From Gyromitra esculenta (taxonomy: Eukaryota > Ascomycota > Pezizomycetes > Pezizales > Discinaceae): a stretch of 64,000 nt of DNA. The stretch covers positions 641,149 to 705,148 of the forward strand of contig JBCAML010000004.1 in NCBI GenBank assembly GCA_038503075.1, in the 5' to 3' direction. This document shows, piece after piece, positions 49,175 to 62,069 of the stretch. The stretch's first letter is position 1, and each line of letters begins with the position of its first letter. The notes under the pieces are model-generated. The model made no database searches and had not been told where the DNA came from. It was given only the letters and a program-made list of their open reading frames with translations. Position numbers and translations under genes: made by a program.

Positions 49175-50954
49175 CCGTTGCTTTGGGTTTTAAGGTTGGT
49201 TTTTTTCTTGATATTTGCGCGTTGGGGACAAAATGGTGGGAATACAATCACTGTGGTTCTGCAGATTCGAGAGCGGGTTTGAAAAAGTGAAAAGGGGCAA
49301 GTCATGTACTATTAAGTTTGTTTGTATTCCTTATTTATCCCTACCCTACCCTTCACTTCCTTCTCCCCCGTTTCTCTGACCCTGCGTTTGGCGAATTGGA
49401 GTTTTGATTTGATTTTCTTTCTCTCGGTCACTCCTGGACCAAGGCCCTCTTTCAGTTACCTACTTACCTAGGTCTTATATTTTCCATTTCTTGTACTTTA
49501 CCCATCTTACATTTGGCCGTAGCCCGGCTATAGGGGTATTCAGGAGGATTCAGGGATTGGGTGTGTATGTGGGAACGACCTAACATACGGGTAGTTTGGC
49601 TGGCGTGGTTTGGATTGGAGTACTTTATTCTTTCGTTTGGGCTTTTTTTTCCTACTTCTTCTCCTTTTTACAGGTAGAATTAAGGTAAAACAGGTTGGAG
49701 TTTTTCACAAATTCCAGGGTTTCGGTCATTTTCTTTGTGTTGAAACAATTTAAGCAATATAAATAGGAGATTAAACCCTCTAGTTTCAACTAATAGCCTG
49801 GAGTGTTTTGGTCCAATTTCATGACGAATCATCCTACCATTAGCAAAAATCGCCAACTGTTATTTTTGACTTGGTGAGTGATGAATACATGTAGTTAAAC
49901 CTATTAGTAAGTGGTACTACATATATTGTAGGTAAGGGCCGAGTGATGGATTCTGAAAAACGTAAGAGCGACTTATCTAATCATGCAACCCATCCAGGGC
50001 GAGATATGGCAACGTGGGTTTTTTGTTTGCATCATTTCCGTCCACGTATTTCTTGTAAGTGAAGTGATATAATCCTTCTCCGCCCAACGGGTTTCCTACT
50101 CACGGAGTCCTGGGTCTCACCATTACCGAAGCGGAATAGCCGCGCCAAAATCAAGATCATTGGCACTGAGGATATAATAACGCGACAGCTCACATTCAGT
50201 TCCCCGCGGGCATTGCCTATATCTACACCGGTAACCATGAGGCTTGGGGAATTAACGAGTAGGGAACTCGTTGGGCGGGGAAAGACCATCTGCGTCGCAA
50301 GCTGGCTAACTGACTCCCAGCTATCTCCTTGGATACATTCCTCTATCGAAAGGAAGTGAGAGACGGCCTGGAGCAGCGGGGTGGGGAACGTTTCATCTTA
50401 CCAGCGCTGGCCACACCTGCTCCCCCTCCCAATAACTTCGTCAGTGGTGAGCCTTGCGGAAATTGCCAATCGCTTTTTAGGACAGACTATTCGTTTCCCA
50501 AGAAGCTGGAGTCATAGCAGAGAGATTCTATCAACCAGCACGTCATCCGCGGCATTTTTCCCCGCACTCTGATCATGTCGTCGAGATGTTAGGAACCTGC
50601 ATACATTCCCTATACCCCTGGAATTCGACATGAGTACATGTAGTATTTGGCGGCAAGCAATGCGGCGAATGATTTCCGGTGAAGCAGAACCGACGTCCCG
50701 CCTGGAAATGACCCATGGTAGATACCTTTTATGTATAACAATACTATGGCATACGTACCGAGTGAGGATTTGTGAGTTTCGTGCCAAGCGAAGCATGACT
50801 AAGGTCGGGGAAAAAGACGCCCAACAACACCCGAATCCCGACCAAACGTCAAACCCACCTACCTTGGTTCGAAACAACCATCTCGCCAACTCTTCAAACA
50901 CATCTCCCCCGCTTCGTTCAATTGAGCCTCTCGCCCACCGAACCTCTGCCCGTC
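49175..50954. other. Intergenic region, no supported gene
   Basis: 3' flank of the cyclin gene and promoter of ATP14. TACATGTAG occurs at 49886 and 50635. A minus-strand frame (50289-50032) has one hydrophobic stretch but no companion exons. Confidence 0.45.
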
Positions 50955-51474
50955 ATGTTGGCCCAGTCTCTCAGAGTCTCGGTATAGCTACCCCCCTTCC
51001 TCTACGATTGGATAAAGCGCACAACACTGACCCCTCCAGCGCTCCTCCTTGACCCGCTGTCTGGCCCGCCAGCAGCCTACGTTCACCCGTAGCTTCGTCG
51101 TACCCACTGCCATCCGTCAAGGTTCATCCACCCTCCACTCCCTTCACCTCCATCAAAACTGACCTCTTATTCTCCCCCGCATTTCAGCCGACCTGGTCCA
51201 GGACATCTACCTCCGCGAACTAAAAACCTACAAGTCCCCAGCCGCCAAACCCTCCGATAGCGAAGGCCAGGTCAAAAAATGGGCTGCTCCCGCCCCCCCG
51301 AAGAACCCACAGGAAGCCGAAGCATCCCTGGCTGACGAATTGAAGGCCTACGAGACCCAGGAGGTCGAGGTCGAGGGTCAGGCAGCGGCTGGCGAGCCGG
51401 CTTTGGCGGCTGTCGAGGAGGATTGGTTTGAAGAGGATGTTTTGGCTGATGAGCCGGAGGCGAGTGGTCATTAA
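50955..51474 (+). CDS. ATP14: Mitochondrial F1Fo-ATP synthase subunit h
   Basis: Small peripheral-stalk subunit of the mitochondrial ATP synthase. Three exons, 50955-50981, about 51076-51121 and 51188-51474, give about 119 residues. The N-terminus MLAQSLRVS followed by PTFTRSFVVPTAIRQ is a basic, hydroxyl-rich presequence. The mature protein begins ADLVQDIYLRELKTYKSPAA, the strongest family marker, then GQVKKWAAPAPPKNPQEAEA and a very acidic tail (AVEEDWFEEDVLADEPEA). The acceptor of intron 1 is ambiguous by three bases (CAGCAG), adding or dropping one Gln. The acidic tail and total size match the fungal family. Confidence 0.87.
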
Positions 51475-52249
51475 AATTGACGAGAGCCTTTATTTGTGGC
51501 GGTGGTTTTTTTTTTTTCTTTCTTTCGTAGGGAATGGTTATAGAATTTGGAAGCGTGTACAGATTCAAAGATTGGGGAGTAGGGGTGAGGGAGGAGGAAG
51601 GGGAAAAAATATATTGTTCATTGTGGAGTGGTAGATGTGAAGTATTGCGTATTGGTATGGACGGATCTCCACCGTTATTGCCCTTTTTTCCATTTTAAAG
51701 AAAAAGTGGAAATAAACATACTAGAGTTGACTGGGATTGGTAGTGGTGGGGTTCCTAGAGCGATATCGGATAACAGGACCGGGCTCATTTTCCATCTTGG
51801 CGTTTATCGAGTGATCTTCGAAACACATACCATCATGACATAGGGAAGCCAGGAAAGTTAATAATTCAACGAATAGATCACTGGTTTTGGTGAATTAGTA
51901 CAGATTGGATACAGGGAGTATTAACTTCTAGGACCTTTTTCCGTATTTTTTATTTTTATTTTACAGATCATAGATATAGTATTGCAATGATATGTCAGTA
52001 ATTCGCTATTGTTTCTTGGATAAGCCTACACAAAAATATTAGCTGCATTACGTTTTTTATTTTATTTGCCGAGTATTCGTATTCCTTTAAATACCGAGTT
52101 GCGATCCCAAGGAAGCGGTAGAGATAAGTATTTACACGAAATCTCGCGTGGACTTTCAACTGCACGCCCAAATGTACACCGTCGCCCACGAGAATATTTG
52201 GTAGCCCACAAAGCCCCCAAAAGCCCAAGCCTCCTCTGCGGATCACTAA
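51475..52249. other. Intergenic, 3' flanks
   Basis: AT-rich sequence after ATP14. No coding sequence recognised. Confidence 0.45.
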
Positions 52250-52368
52250 GAGGATGCTCCTGCGGGGACGTTTGGTGAGGCTGGACCACTCTGTTTAGAG
52301 AATCCGGGTCGCGGCGGAGAGGGAGTTGTCCAAAAAGAATCCTTCAAGCTGGCGGCCCACTCACGCAT

Positions 52369-52731
52369 CTAGAAAAACCATGTGGCGGTAAGAAACAATC
52401 CAGACAGCGGTGCTGGAGTGGCAGCAAAACATACGGGACCAAATGGGTGAGCACTATCGCCCCAATCAGCCCAGAAAACCGAATATACCACGACAACTGC
52501 CCCAATCACCCTTGCTGTTAGCTGGACGCCACCAGGCGGGAGGCAATGGCTCTCCACTGGGCCAATTGCAAACCAAGGAGGGGAAACAAACAGACACCAC
52601 CCGACCATTGCGCTATACGCACGGATTTCTGCAACTTGGGTCTTGCCCACTTCAGCTTTGCCCTCCGTCTGTATCGTCGCTCTAGGCTGAATTGGTGGTT
52701 TTTCGTCAATAGCGAGAAGTCTGGAGGCCAT
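52369..52731 (-). CDS. Possible small membrane protein, doubtful
   Basis: No family recognised. An ATG at 52731 opens 120 codons (MASRLLAIDEKPPIQPRATI...), with a hydrophilic N-terminus and hydrophobic segments AIGPVESHCL, VIGAVVVVYSVFWADW and LSGLFLTATWF. The stop TAG at 52369 also reads as a TTTTTCTAG acceptor. The sequence after it opens MREWAASLKDSFWTTPSPPR and stops near 52250, so this may be a multi-exon gene whose internal introns I could not fix. It lies divergent from the RING-CH gene with 375 bp between starts. It could be spurious. Confidence 0.3.
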   Translation of the reverse strand: MASRLLAIDEKPPIQPRATIQTEGKAEVGKTQVAEIRAYSAMVGWCLFVSPPWFAIGPVESHCLPPGGVQLTARVIGAVVVVYSVFWADWGDSAHPFGPVCFAATPAPLSGLFLTATWFF

Positions 52732-53106
52732 GGTCTTTTGGCCTTGTAGAGTTGCTGGAAAAGAGTGCGTGAGGGGAGCATTATGCGGACTGGATTCAGC
52801 TACGGATGCTGATTGTAATTCCCAGAATATATCGCGGATAGAAGAGGTTGCTGTCGATAATGTTTCAATAAACACCCGACAAAGCCTTTGTTTTTTGCTT
52901 TTTTTGCGCTGGCCGCGAAATCTAATCTTATCGAGCTGCGGGTCCACGACCGTTGCGTTGCGGGAACGGCTCAACGTGAGCGAATTCGACGAACTCAACC
53001 ATTTAACAAACATCACCACCACCACCAGCCCGCCATCGCTATCGAACTGCTCTCTAGACTTCCTTATTCTTTTCTCTAGCTGCGTCCGCTCCATTCCCCC
53101 CCAGCA

Positions 53107-54946
53107 ATGTCCAATTTACGGGCCGTCACCCAGCCCCGTCGGGCCCCGGGGGAGCTCGCCAGCGCAACAACTGCCTCCGTGGACTCCACCGCATCCCAAA
53201 CCGATATCCAAACATCCTCCCTCATTCAGCTATCTCCACGAGTAGCTAGGACTCCTGAGCCATCGCAGAAGGAAGCTGTCGAGGAGGAAGAAAAGCGCTG
53301 CTGGATCTGCTACACCAGTGATGCCGAAGAAGAAGCGCCTAAAAGCGATTGGAAATCACCGTGTCGATGCACCCTAATAGCCCATGAATCCTGTTTGCTC
53401 GAGTGGATAGCGGATCTTCAGAGATCGGAAAACAATAACTCGAGCGGAAAAATCGCATGTCCTCAGTGCAAAACACAGATCAGGTTGAAGCAAAAGAGAA
53501 GCATGGTACTGGAGGTGGTGGAGGGAGCTGGTAGGGCTGTAGGGAAGGCTGTACCGGTGTTAATACTTGCTGGTTTGCCCCCCTCGGTAGATGCTTCGGT
53601 TTCCGGGGCAAATTTCTAGGGCGAGTGCGCTGACCCTTACCATCGAGTTCCATAGGCGTGGGTTCTGTGGTGTTTGTTGCTTGTACGGTTTATGGTAGGC
53701 CTTTCTCTATTGTCTTATCGCGAACCAAATATTTTGAAGACAAGGCTAATTTGTGGATTTTTTTTTTTTACAGGTGTTAATACAATTTACGCTGTCTGTG
53801 GACCTGAGTATGCCAACCGGGTTCTGTTAGGCCCGGATTCCGAATTCTCCTGGACATGGCGCACGTCACCTTTTTTTTTTTGTCTATGGTATATCTGTCG
53901 CGAATCTAACTCGCGAGTATAGGTCTCGGTATCGGTCTCCCTCTGATTCCTTTCGTTCTCGTAGCTTCCCGCACTCGAACATTTGAGTCTGCGCTTCCTG
54001 TTCTTCCATTGATATTTTTCTGCCATTCCGATCCACTCTATATTTCATTCCCGCCATCACCCGCCATCACACTCGCGCTATTACCCTACCTGAGGGTATC
54101 ATACAACAGTCTATGGAACCGATTCATCGGGCCGTATGAGGAGCAGTGGATTAAGGATGTGACGCCAGCTTATGCCTTGGAAAACTCCGAGCAACAAGAT
54201 AATAATCAGAGGAGGCCGGAGAATGCCAACAATGCCCAACGGGAAAGACGCGCGGAGAATGGGCAACGGGAAGAGGTTGCAAACGGATGGGATGGAGAGG
54301 TTCGCCTGGAAAACCACAACATTATTGTTCAGGGAAGCAACATCACAAACATGATCCTAGGAGCGTTGTTGTGGCCCAGTGTGGCCAGGGTGGTCGGGGA
54401 GAATGTCCTCGGGAAATGGCCCAAAGCCTGGGGTGGTGATGTTGTGAGGAAGTGCTTGCCGGAAGGGGTAGTGAGGAACGTTGTTGGTGGATTAATAGCA
54501 GTTGTTTTAAAGGTACGTTTAAGGACGAGTTGTCTTTTTTCCTCTATTTCAATATGATGCAATCCGTGGTTTTTTTTATCGTTTTGTTGGATTCGATGGA
54601 TTTGGATCTATTGCCGCTAGGGCGGGACAGGCTATTCCCGGAGGCGGTGGAAGCCGAAAGGCGAGAAGTCAGTGCGTTCTGTTTGAGGAACGTTATTTCG
54701 GCTGCTATTCATAACCAGCTTTTGCTTTTTGTTTCTGTTGTTTTTTTCGCGCATGACACGATGATGTCCAAAGCTTATTAACTGATCATGACGGATCGTA
54801 TGAATTAGGACTTTATTTCCCTATACTGCAAGTACAAGCGCGCGCAACAGTTCCGCACCAGGAAAGTTATGGACTACAGCGAAGTCAAGAAGGAGAAGGA
54901 GAAAGCCAAGGCGGCGGCGGCGGCGGCGGCGGCGAGCAGAAGATAG
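53107..54946 (+). CDS. RING-CH (MARCH-type) membrane E3 ubiquitin ligase
   Basis: Likely transmembrane ubiquitin ligase of the MARCH group. Five exons, 53107-53572, 53656-53694, 53774-53881, 53923-54512 and 54809-54946, give 446 residues. The N-terminus is disordered. The RING-CH has ordered ligands C65-x2-C68, C86-x-C88, H93-x2-C96, C118-x2-C121 (CWICYTSDAEEE; SPCRCTLIAHESCLLEWI; CPQCK), the C4HC3 pattern with Trp four residues after the sixth ligand. Hydrophobic segments follow: VPVLILAGVGSVVFVACTVYG, FFFCLGIGLPLIPFVLVAS and two or more later (ITNMILGALLWPSVARVV; NVVGGLIAVVL). The tail is basic and helical (YSEVKKEKEKAK) with eight Ala and SRR. The layout resembles MARCH5-like proteins, which act at mitochondria or ER, but location cannot be read here. 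The third intron is only 41 nt and follows a T-run, so its edges are the least certain. Confidence 0.85.
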
Positions 54947-57900
54947 CTGTTATTTTTAAAGTCTTGTTCTATTTTTACCGGACGCTCTCTCTCGATTTTT
55001 TTATACGAGAGTAATTGAATTTCTTTCTTATTAATTTTCTGTTGGTTTCACGGGTTCAACTTGGTCGTCTGTTCGTACAAAGGTCTGAATGCATTTGAAT
55101 CGGGTGTGTTAAGTTCAATGAAACCGAATTCACCTCCCTTGTGACTGTATCCAGTGAAACAAACGGTCCTTTGAATAACGTAGAAGACATGTATTGACCC
55201 CCCTTTTTTTACCTAAGCACATTCCGTCCTATAATACCAAACTTTATCGCAGATAAAGCGTACGTACGTTTCACATGCTGAGATGCAAAAGAGAATCTGG
55301 ACCAAGTAACCCCATTTGCTGAAAGCTGAGGATCAGTTAGACCTGAACGAACCATTGAGCGTTGGCTGGCTGTACTCTACTTCAGTAAACAAATAATGCA
55401 GAAATGGGAAAGCGCAGGATAGTGTATGAAGCCTACGCATACGAGGGGTCTGTGCTTTCGCCATCCTTAGCTTCTGATTGGATTTCCGCTTCCAGATTCT
55501 GCCCTGCATGCGGAATGCATCAACAACCTGAGTAAGGGGGGAGAGAAGACCTCGGAAGAACAGCCCCCCGACGTCACTTCTCAGCCCGGTTATGTTTCTG
55601 CGTGTTGTACGCGCGCTGCTTTGGTGTGATTTTTATTGTATTTGATCGCTGCGCTTGATTATGATTCGTGGGGTGGATAAAGAAAGAAAAAAAGATTTAA
55701 TAGTCATCCTGACGTATAAAGGATATCGATCCTAAAATATAATATTGAAAACTGGCCCAGATAGAAATTACCGAGTGACGATGTGTGAAGCACATAACAC
55801 CTAACAAAAAACAAAAGATATGTGAAAATAAAAGCGTATCTACTGTTGAGTAGCAGATGTTCATATGAGTGAAACTTTTGTATTGGTACTTATCAATATA
55901 GCCGTGAACAGTAGGAAGGCAAAATTTTAAGCTGACTGTACTTGTTGGATTCGTTACCAATATTTAACCACCAATATTATTACCCCCCCCAATCAAATAT
56001 TTGTAGAAAAGGATACAACTTCCCTATATATTTCGATCAGCTTTTTAGATTAGATTCGATTTACGTGGCAAAACTCCCCCCCTCCCCAAATTTAATCGAA
56101 TGAAATGCTAGAAGGTACTGATATATCCGGCCTTGTAATTTATCTAATGTTTCCACTTATGATTTGCCAAACAACATCAACCACTACTTCAAAGGGGGGG
56201 TAAATAGTGGTGTTGATCGAGCACAAGACTCATAAAGCTATGTTTCGGAACTTCTAGCTAGCTGCCGATAGGCCCACCTTTTTTTTATTTTTATTTTTTT
56301 TACCCTTTACGATCCGTGGTACCGGTAAGACTCCCAGAGCCGTACGCAAGGCGCTTCCCGAAAAAGGCCGATGCTCATCGAGAAGCACTACCCTGGAGCC
56401 TGAGCACGAGGAGATGCCTGAGATATCATTAGAACTTTTAGATCGAGCATTTATATAGGAGGGGTTTAATAGGTTAATAAGTTAGTGGCCTGATAGGGGA
56501 GGGGAGGGATATCACGGGCCAGCAGGCGGTATCCAGCTTTGTTTTCCAATGAGGATGATCCGATGCCGTACTGTACGTCAAAGGGCTGAAAAAAAAAAGC
56601 GCCAGATTGCTCTGCCTCACCATGTTACGATGAAGGGTGTACCTTGTCTAGTTAGGAATGCATAGCTGATCAAGAGAGCTTCTCCATTGTTCCATCGCAA
56701 ATTAGCCGTACGTGGAACTTACGCATTGTGTATTGGGGGGGGTGCCTGGGGTGTTTTACTTGGGGGATTATTTAGGAACACGCTCACTTACTTTGAAAAT
56801 GATTACTTTTCTGTGGAATGGGAAGCAAGTTATGTTGGCGGCTCAACTGCTTCTCCCCGCTTTCTCGAGATAGAAAGGGTAAAGGACCCGGGTAATTATT
56901 TCGTGTTGGTTCGTGATACATTATGATTATCTCGGAGCACAAAATAACAAATGATGACTTTAGAGTCCCGTCTGTCTGTAGTAAGGGCGCCTACATGCCG
57001 AAGAGGAAACATAAGAATATGTAGCTACTCGATGCCCAGCTAATGGGGGCCTTTTTTGTCTGAGACAATCCAAACCACAGTTCTCGTATGTGCAGTGGGA
57101 GGTTGCTTTGAGTTACATTTGATTCTATATTGCGGGGCGAGGAATACATAATGTGCAAGTCTCCAGGTCAAACGCAGTAGTGACCCACGAACTCTGCACT
57201 CTACACAATACAATACAACAAGCACGAGCTCAATTGATCGGGGCCTGGCAGGCTCCTGCGGCCTAATGCAGGCAGGAAAGAAGGCAATCGCGCAAGCAAG
57301 AATGCTCGGTTATCGGCTAGGCACGGCGGAAGGAGGAATAGCCATATGGCCATGATGATTTCCCCCTCTTGTGATGTCGGCGATCATTCACGCTGATTGG
57401 TGGAATGCTTGCTGAAACGAGGTTTTATTACTGATTTATTTGTTTGAGTATTTGTTTTTCCTCCCGATAATTATCTTGTGTGAGAGCGAGTTGGTTGCCC
57501 TAATATACAATATTCCATCCTTTTCTTCGGGAAATGCGATATCAGTCTCTCGTTCGTTCACGTCATTTGGGACAATAAAGGTACACCCATGTATTCGTGC
57601 ATGCGAGTAACACAGCGATAGCGATAGATAACTGTGATATCGAGGGAGATTCGGTGATGGGATTACTGTCTCTCCAAACCCCTCAAGTTCCCCCTAGTTA
57701 TACACAGCGATTCAGCAAGGTCCGAGATTGCCTCGGTGAACGCAGCCAGTGTGCAATTGCAGCGCTGGAGCTTATCTCAACCTCGGGCTCGAGTTAGCTG
57801 TGATCATCAATCAAACACAAAACGGTGATCGGATATCTATCCATATCCACGTTCTGGAATTCAATGTATCGGTACAAGGAGGTACGAAGCGCTAAGACCC

Positions 57901-60900
57901 AGAAACGCCACAAAACATGGCCCCCTCATGGCTCACGGCCGTCATGGCTGCGCAATTTGTGTCACCCCACTGCCGCAAGAAACCCGGGAGGTTGTTTCCC
58001 TCCGCCGATCACGAGGTCATTCTGGTTGGTCTTTGCTGAAACCTCTTTCTGTTTGAATCGCGTCGTCCCAACACAGCCTGAAGAAAACGTTCGATGCGAA
58101 GCATTTGGAACAGAACACCCATAAACAGGATCCTTGGGCTAGCCGTATTCTGCGCCAGTGTGAGCGCATACGGAGTATCATTGGCCCGCCTACCAGCCAG
58201 CGCCACACAGCCGCATCCATCGAGATCCAGAACCCTTCGCGTGGAATCTCAAATTGGCGGCTGCGGCCGTGCGGGAAATGAACGAGCGCTTGGCAACACT
58301 CTCGTGCACAACTGTGCCTGGTGGGCAAACGCGTGAGCACCCCGGGAAGCTAATCATGGATCTGCTCGCTTGTTCTAAGATCCTCAATCTATTTCGTTTC
58401 ACAACCCATTTGCTCGCAAACTCGCTCAGTGATATGTAATCGGTACATTAGATATCGATCGAAACAAAAAAACAAAACGAGAGCTCCTCTCTGTACGATT
58501 GCAATTACAAGCAGTCGTGGGATGGCGTCGCCTAGCCTGTCATCATAATCGAGCTTTTTAGTCGTCAATATGTCTAAATACCAAAAGAAAGAGAGAAAAA
58601 GGCTGAAAGGAGAATAGGGAATGGAAAATTTGCTATGCGATGGCTCCGCCTGTATGGCGAAATACGGTAACGCCACAGCCCTTCTCTCGCTTCGCTATGA
58701 GAAATTTTCGGCTACTAGATCTAGAGCAGCTGGAGGTTGACGCCTGATGCCGAGTCCGGCTCGCATACCAAGATCCAGCCAGAGCTTGGTGTTTTGGAAA
58801 AAGTGTTCTTAGTTACCCCTCATGCTGGGGACTTCCGAAGCTGCGAATTCAGAAACCAAAAAGCCTCGCCGACGAATCAAATTATTTATTTTACAGTTCC
58901 GTGTGCCTGCGATCTGCAACGCCGTTCACGATCCTCGGGACCGATGGAGATATGGGTACACAGTATACTTCTTTTGTGGCCATTTATTCGTTCTGTTGAC
59001 ATTCTTTTGAACGTAGCTGTGGGGTATTTCTACGAACGCGTTGCTGACCTTTTGTTCGCCTGCAGCTGCGATTGACGGGCCTCTCGCCTAGGATCGGATT
59101 CGCAATGGGATTGGAGGAGCCAGAACATGGATCAGGGCAAAAGCCTGGTCTGACGTCTTTTTCTCCCGACACGCGAACACGAAACAGGCTGGAGAACCCT
59201 ACTTCTGGTGTGCTGGAAGCCTATCAAAGAAGTTTTTTTTACAGCCATTTACTGCATAAATGAGGCTGGGGCTGTGATTTGCTGGGAACCCTTTCTGCAA
59301 AAAAAAAAGCACCCCACTCCACGCATGGATCTCAATTCGGCATGTCAGCATCGAAATCGGGAAATGTGTTGGTTGACTCAGTCGAGGTGTGGGAATTACT
59401 AGGAACAGCGAAGTTCAGACAACTCCTTTACAGGACATTTGTCGAGCCACGTAGTTTTGGGTTCAATAGAAGGGATTTTTTATCGCTTGGAGGCACAGAG
59501 CTTCGTTAGGTTCAGAATAAGTATAGGCACAGGAGCGAATGAAAGGACCGCCAACTAAACCCATGCGACCAGAATTGTTAGGGTGGAAGCAGGAGGGTTT
59601 GTGCCTGGAAAAAACACTGAGCCGTCCAGGGTGTAGCATGTCTCTCCTTCGCAAAAACCCACCTAATGAGGTAGTCATCACCTCTATCTAGGAACCTCCG
59701 AAGACGAAACTCCGCGACACCAAAAATAAGGTGGGCTCGGAAAGCCACATCATCTACCGGTAGCGTAAAAGACAACCCGGACTTTTGGAGTGAGGGGGTG
59801 GGGAGAGAGGGGAACCGAACGAGGATCGTGAGATTTGCGACGGTTACCGAAGGTGTTGGTATCCAAACAACTTTTTTTGACCTGTCTCACACTCACCCGA
59901 CCAACTGGCTCACTAGAAGCAACACATCACGGTATCTTTCTCTTGGGACGCAACGATACAGACATTTCAGGTTTAGCTTAGAACCCGAAAGTCAGGTAAA
60001 ACAAAATAGGACTAAATGCGTGTTTGATTTCGTGACAGTCTTGTTTTCCCTGAACATGATATTTGTTTCTCGGGAGTTGCGATTTCATGGATGCCCAGAG
60101 ATATCCCGAAAGTGAAGGTCATATGGGCATGAATGAGTTTTCGACCGAATCGACCGAAACCAGGCTTGTACGGATGCGGAGGAAGATGCTTTCACAGCAT
60201 GTATCAGGTATCAGATAGCACCGAAGACTAATAAGGTTTGTTTGTGGAGCATCGTGGCCCGGTTGGTCTTTGTCTGTCGGTCTGTCTTGCAGCAGCAACA
60301 CGAGTAAGGCCAGGGGGGACAGGAAAACGATGCAGGCTGGTTCAACGTTAGTATCAAAACTCCATAATTGGAATTGAATTCTTCGGAGCGTTGTCACTTC
60401 CCCGCGACAACGGGTTTTTTTTGAGATTGTGCTCCTCCAAAAGCCCAGGCAGTGGAACTATCTCAGACGTTAACTTGCTACTAGAGTGGAACATGTTCTA
60501 TATAGCAGAACAGCCGGTGTCCTGCTCCAAAGGATATACTCTACTTTCTGGATTGTGAAGCTAGCTAGCTAGCTAGCTACGGTTGCCCAGTTTTGTCGGT
60601 TGCCAGTCAAGCTTGTCCTGCTCATGCAGCATATCTGCAGATTCCAGAGCAAGAGAGCGAGTTCTTCCTTTTTTCCTGTTTGTGGGATAAGCATCGTATC
60701 ATACGGTCTTCTGTTAATTTTGCTGCCATAATTTTCCCGATCTTTCCTATTCGCAATTTCCGTCGCCCCTTTAGACACAATGCATTGGTATGGGTCTCGA
60801 CTAGTATTCACGTATGCCAGAGAGCCTAGGACAGGAGTGAGTACCATCAGTGGATGCATGTATGCGAACTTAGACGCCAACCCGTGCTCCCAAAAAATTT

Positions 60901-62069
60901 GGTCCAAAGGTCAAAATATAGACTATCCTTTACCACCCAACTCCCTTTGCTGGGATCTCATACTAGCGCACGCCCCGGGCGGGCGGCGCTGCGGCCACTC
61001 ACTCATTCGCAACCCCAGTCGTCATCGTTCGCTGGCATGCTACCAGGCCTGGCGCTGCCTGCGCCCTCTTTTTTTGCTTTACGCCCCCGCCCCAGAGGAC
61101 GTCTCGGGATTGGCCCCTTTGATCGATTCCCATGTTTGTCATCTGGCTCAGGGCTAACGAGGAGATGTGCCAGTTAGGGAGGTACGCTGAGTGTGCTGTC
61201 TGGGGACGGTAGTGGTGGTGGAGGTGGTGGTGGAGGTGGGTGGGTGCCCACGAGTGCTGCTACAAATCCGTCCAGACACACAGCGGTAAGTATCTGGACT
61301 GTATATTCCCATCCACACCTATGCGCGGCTGGATCCAATGCCGTTATGCCCCCAAAAATAAAATGCTCTACACATCTGTCATGGCCGAGTCGCTTCGCCG
61401 ATGCTGCAGCCGCGTCGTCTCCTAAGAAAGAAAAAAGAGACCTGAACAGAACATCCCTCCTCATCCTGGCTCCCACGCCATTCACTTACCCCGTCACCTT
61501 TCCTCCTCTTGGCTTTCTCCCCGGACCTGTTACTCCCCCCCACCTTATACCTTACACACACCACTGCTGCTGCAGGCAGGCAGACAGGTGTGTGTATGGC
61601 CTGGTGTGTGGTGTGTGTGTGCAGTGTGCACTGCTGCTGGAGCAGAAGGCTCAGCTTCTAGTTAGCCTCTCGTCATCAGGGCCGACCCTGTTGTTGGCTC
61701 CTATAAACATTCACCTTAGCCCACCCACCCCCGGTTGCCCGTCGCCCAGCGAAGTCATCGTGATCGTCGGGGCAACATCATTTCGACATCACTCATCTTT
61801 TATATACTCCCCTGATTCCTCGATCTCCTCATAGGATTTCTTCAGGCCTCTCTGGTTAAACCTCCAGCCAACTCTCTCTCTCCTCGTGGTTTTCTGTAAT
61901 CGTTCTGATCTTATCCTAAATCGACCTCGGCTTCAATCTATCCTACATCAGTCCTAATATATACCTAGCATCTGCCTTGACACCTTACCGTTCTTATTTA
62001 TCTACTATCTTTTGTTTTATTTATATCAAAGTTCAAAACATATTCGACCTTCAATCTTTACTCACAAAC
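54947..62069. other. Long stretch without recognisable genes
   Basis: About 7.1 kb. Scattered short frames on both strands show no domain, signal or splice logic. Simple repeats include (AGCT)5 at 60559-60578, a GGT/GGA run at about 61208-61245 and a GT-rich run near 61585-61625. From about 61440 the plus strand is C/T-rich and is probably the promoter and leader of the kinase gene. A non-coding or fast-evolving gene cannot be excluded. Confidence 0.5.
60559..60578. repeat. (AGCT)5 palindromic microsatellite
   Basis: Five perfect AGCT units. The unit is self-complementary, so the tract can form a hairpin on either strand. Confidence 0.9.

Noticed and set aside
50032..50289. Minus-strand frame with a hydrophobic stretch (VIISSVPMILILARLF)
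   Set aside because: Vaguely like a membrane receptor start, but no downstream exons or motifs follow.
58009..58402. Several overlapping frames on both strands near 58 kb
   Set aside because: GC-balanced random-looking peptides, no family signature, mutually overlapping.
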